A stretch of 64,000 nucleotides of DNA from Hymenoscyphus infarciens (taxonomy: Eukaryota; Ascomycota; Leotiomycetes; Helotiales; Helotiaceae), in assembly GCA_001414345.1 (NCBI GenBank), contig LLCB01000141.1, positions 62,001 to 126,000 of the forward strand. Direction: 5' to 3'. Below the pieces are notes generated by a model. It was given only the letters and a program-made list of their open reading frames with translations, ran no database searches and was not told the origin of the DNA. The translations under genes were made by a program, and so were the position numbers. Positions 11,391-23,301 of this stretch are shown here, piece after piece. Every line of letters starts with the position of its first letter. Within the stretch, counting starts at the first letter, position 1.

Positions 11391-11398
11391 TATAAAAT
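11391..11398 (+). promoter_or_regulatory. TATA box (TATAAAAT)
   Basis: The sequence taagtataaaatacatc is followed about 30-40 bases later by a strongly pyrimidine-rich stretch with TTTCAAACATTCAAG, a classic strong fungal core promoter. The next ATG with a good splice donor is at 11614, giving a leader of about 190 bases. The signal is clear by fungal standards, where true TATA boxes mostly mark inducible or highly expressed genes. Confidence 0.55.
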
Positions 11399-11613
11399 AC
11401 ATCTTGAGGGACCCTTCCACCCTTCTTTTCTTTCAAACATTCAAGGGTTCACCAACCAACACTCCCTCACACTCGACCTCTTTTCCATTCTTTGGCCCTT
11501 CCCGGATTCTTCTTCATACTTTTATCCTCTTCGCTTGCCCCATCTGGCAAGACTTTTGGGCAACCCGACCCCCTCTCTTCCGCAACACCTCGGTGCCTAA
11601 ACGCCCTTCTATC

Positions 11614-12211
11614 ATGGAAGAACCAATTACCACTGGTGAGTCTCTATTTGTTTCATTTCTCAACACTTCATGGGTGGTCAACGACACTCGTTCTTCGCTC
11701 TCGCGATGCCATTCACTGGTTTCATACCCTCCTTGTACGCATTGAGGAATGGCCCTTTGAAAAAAGCATCGATGACCCGAAAAGACAGTTGGTCTGAGAA
11801 GAGGCTGGCCACCTCTCTTTGGCACGAACGTTGAGGTGATTCCAGTTGCGCGCCGTCTCGATACACATTGCACCCACGTGTATTGATTCTGGCCATACCC
11901 CGTGTCGAAGAACCGCGGGATTGGGAACCAGGAGGTCTTCGTTGGAGAAGTCTCGGGCCGCAACTTGGGTTTTGGTGCTCTAGTGTAATTCTACCTGTAT
12001 ATTCTCTAGGGTGTATGCTGAGGTGGACCGCCTCGACTCACAGGTTTCTTTCTTCGATCTGCATCAAAAGCACCAATTTGGTCTCTCTTGACTATCAAAA
12101 TCTCGAATTGAAAAATGTAAGTACAGCCCTCTTCCTGTTCTTTGTGCCACTGCTAACATATCTTCATTCCCAGATGTCTCTCCTCAACCGGGGGTTCTAT
12201 TAGTTAGGTGA
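11614..12211 (+). CDS. Spliced unit encoding only a very short peptide (possible micropeptide or lncRNA)
   Basis: ATG 11614 opens MEEPITT and runs straight into a near-perfect donor (CTG|GTGAGT at 11636). A second intron 12117-12173 is textbook: GTAAGTAC donor, GCTAAC branch, TTCCCAG acceptor. Joining 11614-11635 to 12174-12211 gives a 19-residue peptide (MEEPITTDVSPQPGVLLVR). Inclusion of a middle exon (12044-12116) gives a different 29-residue peptide. A third option is ATG 12174, with nine residues. The promoter and splice sites look strong while the coding capacity is tiny, so this may be a non-coding or leader transcript, or a gene that has lost its coding body. No family is recognised. 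Confidence 0.35.
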
Positions 12212-13099
12212 ATTCAATTTGTGGGATATACGTCTGTGGGCTGGAGCTTGGGGGCAGAAGCCCTAATCGAGTGGCTGGTTTGCTTTGTTATAGTTTAGCA
12301 TAAAGTGAAATATTATTCATTCACTCTTGACCTATTCGTACCTGACATGTGTCTGTGCTTCCCCTCCCGGTCGCCTCAATATCCACTCGTGACTTCCTTC
12401 AAACGTCGTAGGCATAAGGTTTCTGGGACTTTTTTTTTGAAATTGAGAGATTCTTTTGTCTGTCTGACTACCGCATAACAACCTCGACGTCTGTATCCAA
12501 ATTCCCTGTAGGCCTCCATACGATAAAAGCTAATAAACAAAGTATCAATTGTCGTCCAATTTTGACTTGATTCCCAAACATGCTGTCGCAATGAATTCCG
12601 TCTCCTTCTTAACTCTAGCATCTACTTGTACTTCCAAGTCCTTAGAGAGAAGGCCGAGGAAGTCTTTCAGAACATTCTCAACCCTGTATGCCATCATCTC
12701 CGAGTCAGTTTACCGATTAGATGAAGATTCAAGAGTGTTCAACATGTCTTAGAAGCAAGCAAGGTTGACGCCCGAAGCAAGCAGAATAAGATAGGAGAAT
12801 ATGGTTTGAGAATCTCACGATCCGTACCGCTATCTTCTCTTAGTATAAGTTTAATAGACAGAACTTAAGTTTGAGACGATTGAAGACTAGGTTAGAGTTA
12901 GAGCTTAGGGTTAGAGCAGAGACATTTTCCATATTATCAACCGCCCGGCCTACGAACCAGGTGAAACCAAAATCTCTATTCAGAATTCCTCAAGTGAACT
13001 AATAATTGACTCTCATTTCTAGACGCTGATTCCCTTTTGTCGAACCCTTCTTCGTATTCACTTGGTATAATATAAACACAAAGTCTCACGGAATCTACC
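12212..13099. other. Intergenic, transition to AT-rich block
   Basis: No supported gene. Base composition falls toward the AT block from about 12800 onward. Short minus-strand frames (for example 12376-12621) have no motif. Confidence 0.45.
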
Positions 13100-16000
13100 T
13101 TCGTTGTCATATTCTAGACTAGCTAAGAGAGCACTCTTTTATATAGTTCTATTAACGTAGAGAACCTGCTATATTATAATTAGACAAGTCTATACTACTA
13201 GTAGTAATTCAATTAGCCTACCTTGATTTCGTTAGTATAATCACGATTCGCCGTAGTATCACCCGGGAATATAGTAGCCTCGTAGAGGCTTAGAGTGTGT
13301 TTAAAGAAGAAGGTAATTTTTGCCGAGGAAACCGAACTTATGCTCGCTCGTAGGTAGAAATCAGGTTTTATTCTAAGTAAAAATAGGCTTGAAATTGTAA
13401 ACTCTACTAGTATTACTAGTAGTATTATTATAGTAAAATACTTTAGTATTTTAATATATAAATTAGTAGAATATTATAATAGTTAATAAATATTTTTAAA
13501 GCTAATATTATTACTATACTATACTAATTATATACTATTTAATAACTTAAGTACTAAAACTTAAAAATAAAGCTATTCTTACTTTCTATCTATACTCTTT
13601 TATTACTTTATAACTCTATAAAAATAAGACTAGAAATAATATAATTAGTAGACGTTTTTTATTATATATAGTAAATACTCTTAATCGAGTATAATAGACG
13701 ATTTTATAATAAAGTAGTAGTATAATTAATTATATAACTAAAAGTTAACTTTTAGTATATAAATTAATAGCTATTTTATAATAATACGAAATATATACTA
13801 CTATTAAAGAGATATATAGAAGTAAATTTAATAGACTAATATATATAAATACTAGATTCTAAGCTAAAGAAAAGAACTAAATTAGATCTTTTCTAACTAT
13901 AAGAATATTAGATATCTATATATAAGAGTTTATACTATATAAAATTCTATAACTAAAACTAAATAATATAAATAATAAAGACGTCTAAAGCTTAACTAGT
14001 ATATAGACTCTACTATTCTAGATAGTAAGCTAGTATAGTTTATATATATAAGTATTACTTTTAGTATATAAAAGAAGTTATTTAAGAAAATTAGTACTTT
14101 TAAAAGAGTAAATAAGAAGAATATATTTATATAAATATATTAAAATAAACTTTGAAAAGAGCTTTAGAAAGACTTTTAAAAGTATAAAAGAGAGATAGCT
14201 ATTAGTTTTATAAGTATTAAAAGTAGTAGTAGAAGTAAAAATAAGAATAGATAGAATCTTATAAATATAATTTAGAAGAAATATTTAATAATTATAATTC
14301 TATTTTTTACTATATAAAATTAATTCTTTATAGTAATATTTATATTTATAAAGAGGTAATTAGCTTATTTAGATAGATAATTAATTGTTTATAATTTTAT
14401 TAAAGATTTTAAGTTATAAGAATACTTAGTAAAATTATAATAGTTAACTATTTAAAATTTACTAAAAGAGTTTACTACTTTCTAATTAGATTTACTATAT
14501 ATAGAGTTTTATTAGTAGATATAAAAAACGAGTAAAGTAATTATATACGATATTTAATAAATATATATTAAAATAAGCTTTAATAACTATTTTAAGAGTA
14601 TAATTAAAGAGAATAATACTTTTGTTATTTATATGTTTTTATCTACTTTTTATTATTTATATTCGATTATTTACTCTTTATTATCTAGCTCTTTTTTATA
14701 CTAATTTTATAAGAGTAAAAGATCTATATCTACTTCTACTTCTTATATTTTAAAAAACCTTTAAATAATATTAAATATTAGTATAAGATAGTAGATATAT
14801 ATATTATAAGTATTAGAGAGTACTCTATTATTATCTTAGATATTAGAGAGAATATATTTTATAACTAGCGTAAAAAATAATCTCTTATTTTAATTATATA
14901 TATAAGCTTCTTAGAGATATTTAGAAAATATTTATATTTTTTCTACTTTTCTTAAAGTTATATAATAATAACTTTAACTCTTATAATAACTTTTAGAATA
15001 GTTACGCTTAATAGAGAGTATATATAAGCTATTTTAGTATATAGAGTTAAAGTAGCTTAAAGCTATTATAAAAGCTTAGAATCTATTAGTATAATTAAAG
15101 AATAAATATAATATACTCTCTCTATTATATTCTAAAACTTTTACTTTTTATTTACTCTATACTTATTAAATTTCTTCTTTATTACTTCTTAGATATATTA
15201 GTATAGTTAGTATATTATAAACAAATTTATAATATAAAAGTAATTCTTAAAAAAGCTATAAGCTCTCTTTTTAGAACTTTCTTTTTAGCCTATATACTCT
15301 TATAAAAAGCTTTTAAAGCTATTATAATTAAGAGAGAGATATAATTATTTATAGTCTATACTAGCGTATACTAGGTATACTAGTACGTAGCGCCGAAGCG
15401 GCTACTATTTAGACTTAGTATACTTAGCGCTAAGGCTAACCCGCTACGATACTAAGGCTAGCTCGCTGTCTAACTCCTAATACTAGTAATACTAAGTCTA
15501 ATACGCTCTCTAAGTCTCGGGATTATACGATTATATAACTAGTCTTCTATCTATCTAGATACTATCTAGTTCTATAAAGCTAAAATAGATTAAAAAAGCG
15601 AGCGATAAATTAAGTCTTTAAGCTAAAGTTTACTTTATAAAATATCTCTTATATAAGTAGAGTATATAAGTAAGAAGATAAATAGATAGAAATATATAAA
15701 CGTAATAATTTAAATACTTCTAATACTTCTAGTATATCTAGTACTTCTAGTATAAAGTATACTAGCTATTACGTCTATTATAACTAGTATTATAATAGTA
15801 TACTTAAGACTTAAATATACTAGATATAATAGATATATTAAGTATACTAATAGTATATCTAATATATAAAAAAAATTTATATTATAGAAGTAAAAAAAGT
15901 TTTAAGTTTTTTAAAGCTTAATTTAATAAAATTAAATTAAAAGTAATATAGTAATAAATACTTAATAGTTACTTTTCTCTTTTTATATATCTTTATAATA

Positions 16001-19000
16001 TAGAAGCTTTAGTAGATAATATAATTATCTATTATAATAATATTTTAACTACTAAATAGTTAATTATACTATAATAGAATATCTTTATATAACTACTTTT
16101 TAAATATCTTAGCTATATTTAATTACTAGAATATAATAGATAATAGTAATCTATTGAATTTATATACTAGTAATATACTTTAAACCTTTAATTAATTTAA
16201 CTATCTATTTAACTATTCTCTTATTCTAATTAGTATTTACTTATATTATTAAGTACTAGTAGCTTTATTAGAAGTAGAATTACTAAGAAATATAAGTCTT
16301 TTATTTCCTTACTTAGCTAACTTTATTCTTTTATATTTATATTAATTAAAGCTTTTACTAATATTATATTATAAAGTAGTCTAATCTATTATATATTATT
16401 TTTATATATTTATATATTCTATAAATCTACTATTTTAAAAGCTAAAAATTAAATATATTATATATATAATCTACTATCTTATCTTTTATAAGTTTATTAT
16501 ACTTTTTAATAAATACTTCTATAATAGTATTCTAAGTAAGTCTAGATCTTAGTTTAGTATTATAATAAGACTAAGAAGTAAGAGTTACTATTTCTACTAA
16601 AAGATCTTTACTCTTTTTTAATATTATATATAGATCTAATAATATATTTAAACTCTCTAATTATCTTTATAAAGTTAGTATTATTTTAACTTATTATAGC
16701 TTAAGCTACTATTTTAATAATAATATTTATTAAGTAAGTAATAATTTAGCTAATCTTTTACTAGAGGTTTCTATATATTTTTATAATATAGAAAACGCTT
16801 AGATTAATTAGAAAGTAAATAAATTCACGCTTAACTTATAACTTATTATATATAAAAATAGATATATATCTTTTTTTTTTATTTCTTTTTTTAAAAATAT
16901 TTATCTAGTCTTTTCAGCTATAAATAGAGATAGCTATATAAGCGGACTTACTTATAGAGTTTCTATTAAAAGAAGCTTATATAATTCTTAGAGTATTTAT
17001 TACTAAGCTTTATATCTATTACTCTAGGCTTTTAAGTAATAACTTAGTCTTCTTTATATTCTCTCTATTTCGCTACTATTAGTTATTCTTATAAATAACT
17101 ATAGTATATAGATATTAGATAATAGCTTCTATAAAATCTTAGTTAGCTTTTCTTTATAGAGAAATAAGAATAATTAGATTCTAATATACTATCTTCTTTA
17201 AAATTCTTCTCTAATATATCTCTAATCTAACTTTCCTAGTTCTATTCTTTATTCTTTCTATTTTACAGTTTTATACTTTCTAAGATATACTTCTAGTACT
17301 TTATCTAATAGCTACTAAATATACTTTAAATATATACTTATAATAATTATAAATAGTAGAGAATCTATTCTCTAGTTATAAAGACCTTTCTAGTTTTATA
17401 CTCTTATTTCTTCTATTTAAGGTATTTTTAATTACTTTATTACTATTATTAAGAGTTCTTTATATTTTTTAGTAATTCTCTTAAGTTAAACTTTATATAT
17501 AGTAATTATATTATATATCTATTATAGGTATTATCTCTAATCTTCAGTTAGTATAGAGCTTTTATCTTCTTAAAGTTAGATAATTTTATAGTATATCTAG
17601 AGTAAAAGTCTTCTAGTATTAATATATAATATAGTATTAACTTTAAGATCTTTTAATAGTTACTATAAATATCTCTAAAGTATATATACTATATAAGTCT
17701 TTAATTATAATTACTATATATACTATTTCTTATTTATTAATACTATAGATATTATATAATAGAATAGAGATTATTCTAAGTTTTATAAATATATAAAAAC
17801 TCTAATTTATAGCTTTAAACTTAATTCTAACTTAAACTTAGTTCTATATAATAGATATTATTATAACTCTATATATATAAGTCTTATAATACTAAAAGAC
17901 TAAACCGCGAGTCTTTTAAAATTATATATAACTTTTTAAATCTTTAATATAAAATAACTAATACGTTTTAATTCTTTTTAGATATCTACTCTTTAATCTT
18001 TATAAAATAAAAAAAGCTTAACTTATAAGAAAGGTAAATTCTTTAATATATCTTACTATTATAGCTATATATTACTATTTCAGATTTCTAAAGAGAATAA
18101 TATATTAGAATCTTATAGCTAAAAATAAAGAGACTAATTTATTAATATAGGTTCTAAAGTAAGGTATTATACTTAGATAAGGTTTATAACACTTAAGAAG
18201 AAGTTAGATATTATAAAAGAGACTTATAAAATTCTTTACTTACTATTAGTCTATAAACGCTCTCTTAAAAAATAGATCTCTTTTTATAATATACTAGTCT
18301 AAAAATAATAACTTTAATAAGTAATAAAGAAGTATACTAAGAGTAGTTATTAGTATCTAATAGTATATACTAAGAAGGTTATCTTATCTACTAAATAAGA
18401 GAAGTACGGTTTAGACTACGTTCTTAAAGCGCTCTTTAGTTTTTTTAACTATATTATCTATATAGACAAGTTTTATATAAACCTAATCTTAAGAGCTTAA
18501 AGTAGAATAATAAAAGAGTAAGATAAATATAATAATCTATTAAATATTAAAGAGAGACTACTACTTTCTAGGTATTAGTTCTACGCTACTAGTTAGATAA
18601 GCTAGTAAGAGAAAGCTAAGAAGTTAAAGTTCTATAATAATAAGAAATATAAATTTAAACACTCTAAGTACTCTTATAAGCTCTCTCGCTATTCTATAAA
18701 AGAAACTAAAAAGGAATATTATTATTATTTATAAGAATAGAAAGCTAGAAAGGCTTATAAGTAAGATATTAAGATTTAAAATAATATAATAACTTAAAAG
18801 TACTATATAGACTAACTACTACTTATCTTTCTTTATATTATAGAAAGTATAAGAGAAATTAATAATAAACTATAGCTTTTAGAAGAGAATAGAGACATAT
18901 TTTATAGTAAATAGAAAAGAGAGCTTATATAAGAGTATAAAAAGACTTATAATACTTAAAACCTATACTACTCTCTATAGCGCCTAGATTATAATTATAT

Positions 19001-19290
19001 AAAAGTTATTTAGACTATAATAAAATAAAGATTAAGATATAGATACTTTAATTCTAACTAAGATATAAAGAATACTTTATAAGTAAAATAGAATAAAACT
19101 ACTATAGATAAGATCTACTACTATACTACTAATATACCTAGAAGATATATAGAGTTATAAAGATATAGTAATAAGCTAATAAGAAATAAAAATCGCAGTA
19201 GAAGAGATATATTTATAAAGAATATAATTTTATTATTTTAGTAAAACTAAACTTTACGTACGAAGTCGTGATAACCTCTGTTATATAGAT
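13100..19290. repeat. RIP-mutated AT-rich repeat block 1
   Basis: From about 13100 to 19290 the sequence is dominated by A and T. CA and TG dinucleotides almost vanish: the 60-base lines at 13441 and 14041 contain none. CG dinucleotides survive in places, so the change is CpA-directed, as in RIP, and not simple CpG deamination. No uninterrupted frame of gene length exists. A degraded frame can be followed on the plus strand at about 18640-19240, where every stop is TAA or TAG. I found no LTR pair or inverted termini, so the element class is unassigned. Edges are approximate. Confidence 0.85.
15360..15545. other. CG-containing island inside RIP block 1
   Basis: This stretch has many CG and GC dinucleotides (tagcgccgaagcggctac) yet still almost no CA or TG. 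It shows that CpG cytosines survived where CpA cytosines did not. Its role in the original element (for example promoter, untranslated region or LTR) is unknown. Confidence 0.45.
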
Positions 19291-20523
19291 AGTTCTAGAG
19301 CTAGAATAAAGTTACTAGAGGTTCTTAGAATACACCGCGTACAGGTGTTAAGTCTTTATATCCCTAGGCATATTTCGATAACCCGGATTTCAGCGCCTAC
19401 AAAAATAGATCCTTCACGTGTGAGGTTCTCGTCGTCCCGCGACGTTGGCGTAATTGAGCGATATGCAACAAAATGGAAGTCCAGGGCAACGAACATTGAA
19501 AGCTTGGGATAAAGGTCCGTATTTAGTTCAACTCACGGGTCGTTGGGAGAACCCCTTCTCACGATGTTTCAAGACGTTGTCTCAGAACGGGAGATACCCC
19601 TGAAGAGCTGCTGAACCCTGGGCCAGATATGGAATGCTGAACAACAAAGAAAAATGAAGAAACATCGGTGAAGATGTTTCAACCTCAAGTTCTTCCGTAC
19701 GACAATCCTGAAGCCCGAACCTGTGACGGAAAAGAAGGAAAAACGATGGTGGCTGGTGGTGGTGTAGTGTGGTGTGGCCGTGTGGCCGAGGGAGTTTGGA
19801 AATGTGGGGCACAGGAAATAACTTTATTACAACCTCCTATCCAACACACCTCAATCATCATCTCATCTCTCAACATCTTCACAACATCTTCAAGACATGC
19901 ATGCCCACTTCTCCGCCATCTCTCGTGGTTTTGCTTCCAGATGACAGCATGTCATGCTGGCCGCATAAACCTTGCCGGTCGATCAAACGACGTCCTTGCC
20001 CCTGAATTGTCGCAGGGCTCCTAGCGACCCAACCTCATTGCTTCATTGAGTGAGCCTCCCTCTTCAGCCCTTTTTCACTGCCTTCCCGAAACTCAGTGGT
20101 CGGATTTCGGTGGGTTTCAAGCTTATTTCTCGCACTTGGGAGCGATCAATCCAAGTCTGGACCTTCCAAAGACCCAAGCGTATTCCCATTTCTGCCTCCA
20201 GTGACCGGATGGCAGCGGATGAGTTCATTGGGTTTTCATGCCAGGAACTCGATATCAAGTTTCACCTATGGGGTACGGAGTAAGTAAATTGAGCACGAGG
20301 GATAATGAAAAGCTTCTTTACCATCCTCAGCCCCGCGCCTACCTCTTCCTTTGATTCTTTTCTCTTTCCTTTTCGCGGAGTTCATTCCTTTCTTCTACAC
20401 ATCAACTCTTTTCATCAGGGCTGGACCTTTCATTCTTTTCTATTCGTCGAGCAGGTCCTCATTTTTAACAATTCTGTTCGCTGTACATTCTTTTTTAAAT
20501 TTCCTTCCAACGTTCAAATAAAT
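19291..20523. promoter_or_regulatory. Upstream region and leader of the mucin-like gene
   Basis: Normal-composition DNA resumes abruptly after the RIP block. A (TGG)n/(GTGT)n-like stretch lies at 19746-19790. From about 20310 to 20520 the sequence is T/C-rich, as expected for a 5' leader. An in-frame upstream ATG (20305) would add 73 residues of leader-like Phe/Ser-rich sequence and is less likely than the start at 20524. Other frames are unsupported. Confidence 0.4.
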
Positions 20524-22807
20524 ATGAGACTCAGCACTGTTTTTCGTCGAAGCCAGATCGAGGGGTTAGTAATGGGAAGAGGGGTCGCAGATAATGGGGA
20601 TTTAATGAACTTGACGATCGAGAAGAGGCAAGATGGGGGAAAGAACAAGTCTGATGCCGGAGGGACGTCCGCGGCGGGAGATGCTAATTCAAAATTTGGA
20701 GCCGGGACCAAAGCGACTGCGGATTCGAACCCAGTAGTAGATGCCAACCCCACAGCAGGTAATTCAAAGAGCGAACCAACACCAACACCAGCAGAAATCA
20801 CGAAGCCGGCCCCTAGCAAGGAAGTTCAAAAGTCGTCTGCCGATGAGCCAAGTGACGCTCCCCAGGTCAGTCATAATTATACTTCATTAACGAATCATTG
20901 CTAACCATTCGTTAGCCTACCACTCCAGCATCATCAATCTCCAAAGCGGTTGCACCTTCCGACCCAGCACCAGCCGCCTCGAGTGCACCAATTTCCAAAG
21001 ATATCGCTGAAGTAAAGCCCTCACCTACCGCCGCCGACGTACCAGTTGTATCAACAAAACCAGACGTCCCAAGTGTAGCACCAGCTCCAACGAGCACTCC
21101 TGAGGCCCCAATTGCGGCTCCAACTTCTAGTTCGACTCCCGATGTACCGGTGCCTGCTCCAACTCCTACAAGCAGTGAGGACGTACCCACCCAAGCTCCA
21201 ACGACCCAACCAGCTTCTGTTGAGTCTGTCCCTGCTCCCTCTTCTGTAGCACCTTTGTCCACCGAGAGCCCTTCAGCAGCCCCCTCGAGCGTTGCTCCAA
21301 TTTCAACAAGCGAATCCATTGCGCAAATTTCGAGCACCTCCATTCCATCCTTGACCGACATTCCAAGTGCCCCGATGTCGATTACGTCCGCCCTACCTAG
21401 TGCAACATCCGAAGCGAGTCCAAGCCAGCAGGCTATTCCAACCACAGAGGCACCAAGCTCCGCCCTATCAGTTTCCACAGCATCAGTAGAACAACAATCT
21501 TCAATCCCAGGAAATCCCGCTACTTCAAATTCGGCTTCTAATACACCCTCAGCTGAGACAAGCGCGGCAAGTAAAGCAGATTCGGCAAATGCAGCTCAAC
21601 CCACAAGCGAGGGTGTATCTAAATCTTCCGATGTTGCAAACTCCCCAGCGGCCGCCAAAAGCGACGGAACTTCAACGAACTTTCCCGCAAAGGAAACGAA
21701 TGCATCCAACTCCCCCCCGAAAGAAACGAACGTATCAATCTCGAAGGGGCCAGCACAATCTTCTGTCAGTGTTGATGCCTCCAAGGCCGCTTCTAGTGGT
21801 AGCCCCTCGGCAAGCAACGGAGCCGGTTCATCAAACAAAGCAACTTCCAACGCACCAAGCGCTGCTACCAACGCCGCTAAATCACCTGGATCTTCCAATT
21901 CGGCCAATTCGGCTCAATTTTCTGGTGTTGTCTCCTCGGGTGCAACATCAGCTCTTTCTGGATTCAAAACAAGCACCGGATCTGCAACCCAGACTGTCCT
22001 TGCATCTCTCTCTCGTACTTCCGGAAGCCCACTTTTAACCACAGGAGTACCTCTCCTCGCGACAGCCGCAGCAGCCGAAGGAACAGGCCTCCAAGCCGGT
22101 GTTATAAAAGGTACGGGCGTTCAGACTGGAACCAACGCAGACGCAACGGGTATTACTGGAGGAGAAAGCACTTTGACCCAAACCGTGAAAACTCTCAAGA
22201 CACCAGCTGGTATCGCCAGTGTGGTCATTGGATCTGTCGGTAGGTCAAAAGTCACATCACTCCCCAAAAGCTTCATAGACTAATTTCAATTCTCACAGCT
22301 GGTGTCATCGGCTTTGGAGTCCTAATGTTCTTCCTCATCCGTCGCATCTTCCGTAGACGTCGTCTCTCCCTTACCGAACACAACGGCAACTCCCAACCAT
22401 CGTCCCCTCTCCTCCAAGGTCTCAACTCCCCCCTTCCAGCCGGAATCGCACGTTCAATGTCTCAACGTAGTGGCGCACGAGCCGATCCTTTCTGGTCCCG
22501 TGGTCACGGCTCGAACATGGGTTCTAGTGCTAGTTCGTTGAATGCGATCAATATCGGTGTTGCGAATGGGAAATATGAAAGCGATCGATTTTCTGGAATG
22601 GGGAGTAAAGAATTTGGATATAGGTATTCTGATAAGGTGGATGATATTGGACCTGTGCCTGTTAGTCCGTTGCCTCCTATGCCGGAGAGTAGGGCGGGTG
22701 TGGACACGGGGGTTAATGGGTTGGGGGGTAAGAGTGGTGGAGGGTTTACTCTTTTTCCGCCGCCTGTGAATAATAGGGGGAAGGACGGACTCCCTGATAA
22801 TATTTGA
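20524..22807 (+). CDS. Ser/Thr/Pro/Ala-rich mucin-like single-pass membrane protein, two introns
   Basis: I read join(20524..20865,20916..22239,22299..22807), 724 residues. Intron 1 has GTCAGT, GCTAAC and GTTAG. Intron 2 has GTAGGT, a GACTAAT branch and CTCACAG. Both keep frame. Residues about 40-550 are low-complexity Ser/Thr/Pro/Ala with many SSxAP-like units, a likely O-glycosylated stalk. Splicing at 22239/22299 assembles the membrane span GVIGFGVLMFFLIRRIF, followed by RRRR, fixing the tail inside. The cytoplasmic tail of about 150 residues is Ser/Gly/Pro-rich. The N-terminus (MRLSTVFRRSQIEGLVMGRG) lacks a clear signal peptide, although EKRQ near residue 37 looks like a Kex2-type site; an unseen upstream exon may supply the signal. 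The layout resembles fungal wall-sensor or mucin-like proteins, but no sensor domain (WSC) is present, so function is open. Confidence 0.75.
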
Positions 22808-23230
22808 GGGTAAATCGCGGGGAGAGGAATGGGAAAGGGTTGAAATGGGGGAGGGTGCTTGGGAGGATGTGGTAATTGGAAAGGGGGTTAACGATAAATG
22901 ATGGAGAACCTTGTTAGAAGGAACTGGGCAGAGAGCTCACGGTATCTAATTTCAAATCTTAATTAGATAATAGTGCAAGCTTTTGTTACCATCCAGCTTC
23001 CCTCAGAGCCATTCACCAAGAATGTAGAAGCTGTACAAACTCAGGCCACAGGAAATGCTTAATGTCCAGTACACTATGTTAAACAAAGGTAACGGGATAC
23101 TTCAAAACCCTTCAACTCTCGTATACTAATACTCTAGTGCTTCCCGTAATCTTCTTGCTCCTTTATTTATTCAGAATAAGCGGAGAAAGTAAGGAGAAAA
23201 GGGCGAGGTACGGCATCTCGTATTACGGCA
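22808..23230. other. 3' flank of the mucin-like gene
   Basis: Probable 3' UTR and spacer up to the edge of the large repeat block. A short direct repeat tacggcatc occurs twice at 23206-23232 just outside the first inverted terminus. Confidence 0.4.
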
Positions 23231-23259
23231 TCCTGAATGTACTAAAAAGTCAGATTAAC

Positions 23260-23301
23260 TAAATCGTAAATAGTAAATCGTAAATCGTAAATCGTAAATT
23301 A
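23260..23301 (+). repeat. TAAATCG iterons, left end of element A
   Basis: Six consecutive 7-base units occur: TAAATCG, TAAATAG, TAAATCG three times, then TAAATTA. The same unit appears inverted at 34857-34884 (four units) and again at both ends of element B. Subterminal iterons like these commonly bind transposase. Confidence 0.8.

Noticed and set aside
12887..12920. Telomere-like aggttagagttagagcttagggttagag
   Set aside because: Units are irregular and few, and both sides continue with unrelated sequence. It is not a TTAGGG array.
13100..19290. LTR or inverted ends for RIP block 1
   Set aside because: I compared both edges by eye and found no convincing pair, so I left the class open.
20912..21907. 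Long minus-strand frames rich in Gly/Ala/Glu opposite the mucin-like gene
   Set aside because: They mirror the Ser/Thr/Pro/Ala repeat on the plus strand. Plus-strand splicing and the assembled membrane span support the plus gene only.
23260..23301. TAAATCG repeats as a CRISPR array
   Set aside because: The 7-base units are contiguous with no spacers, and the genome is eukaryotic. They are transposon iterons.
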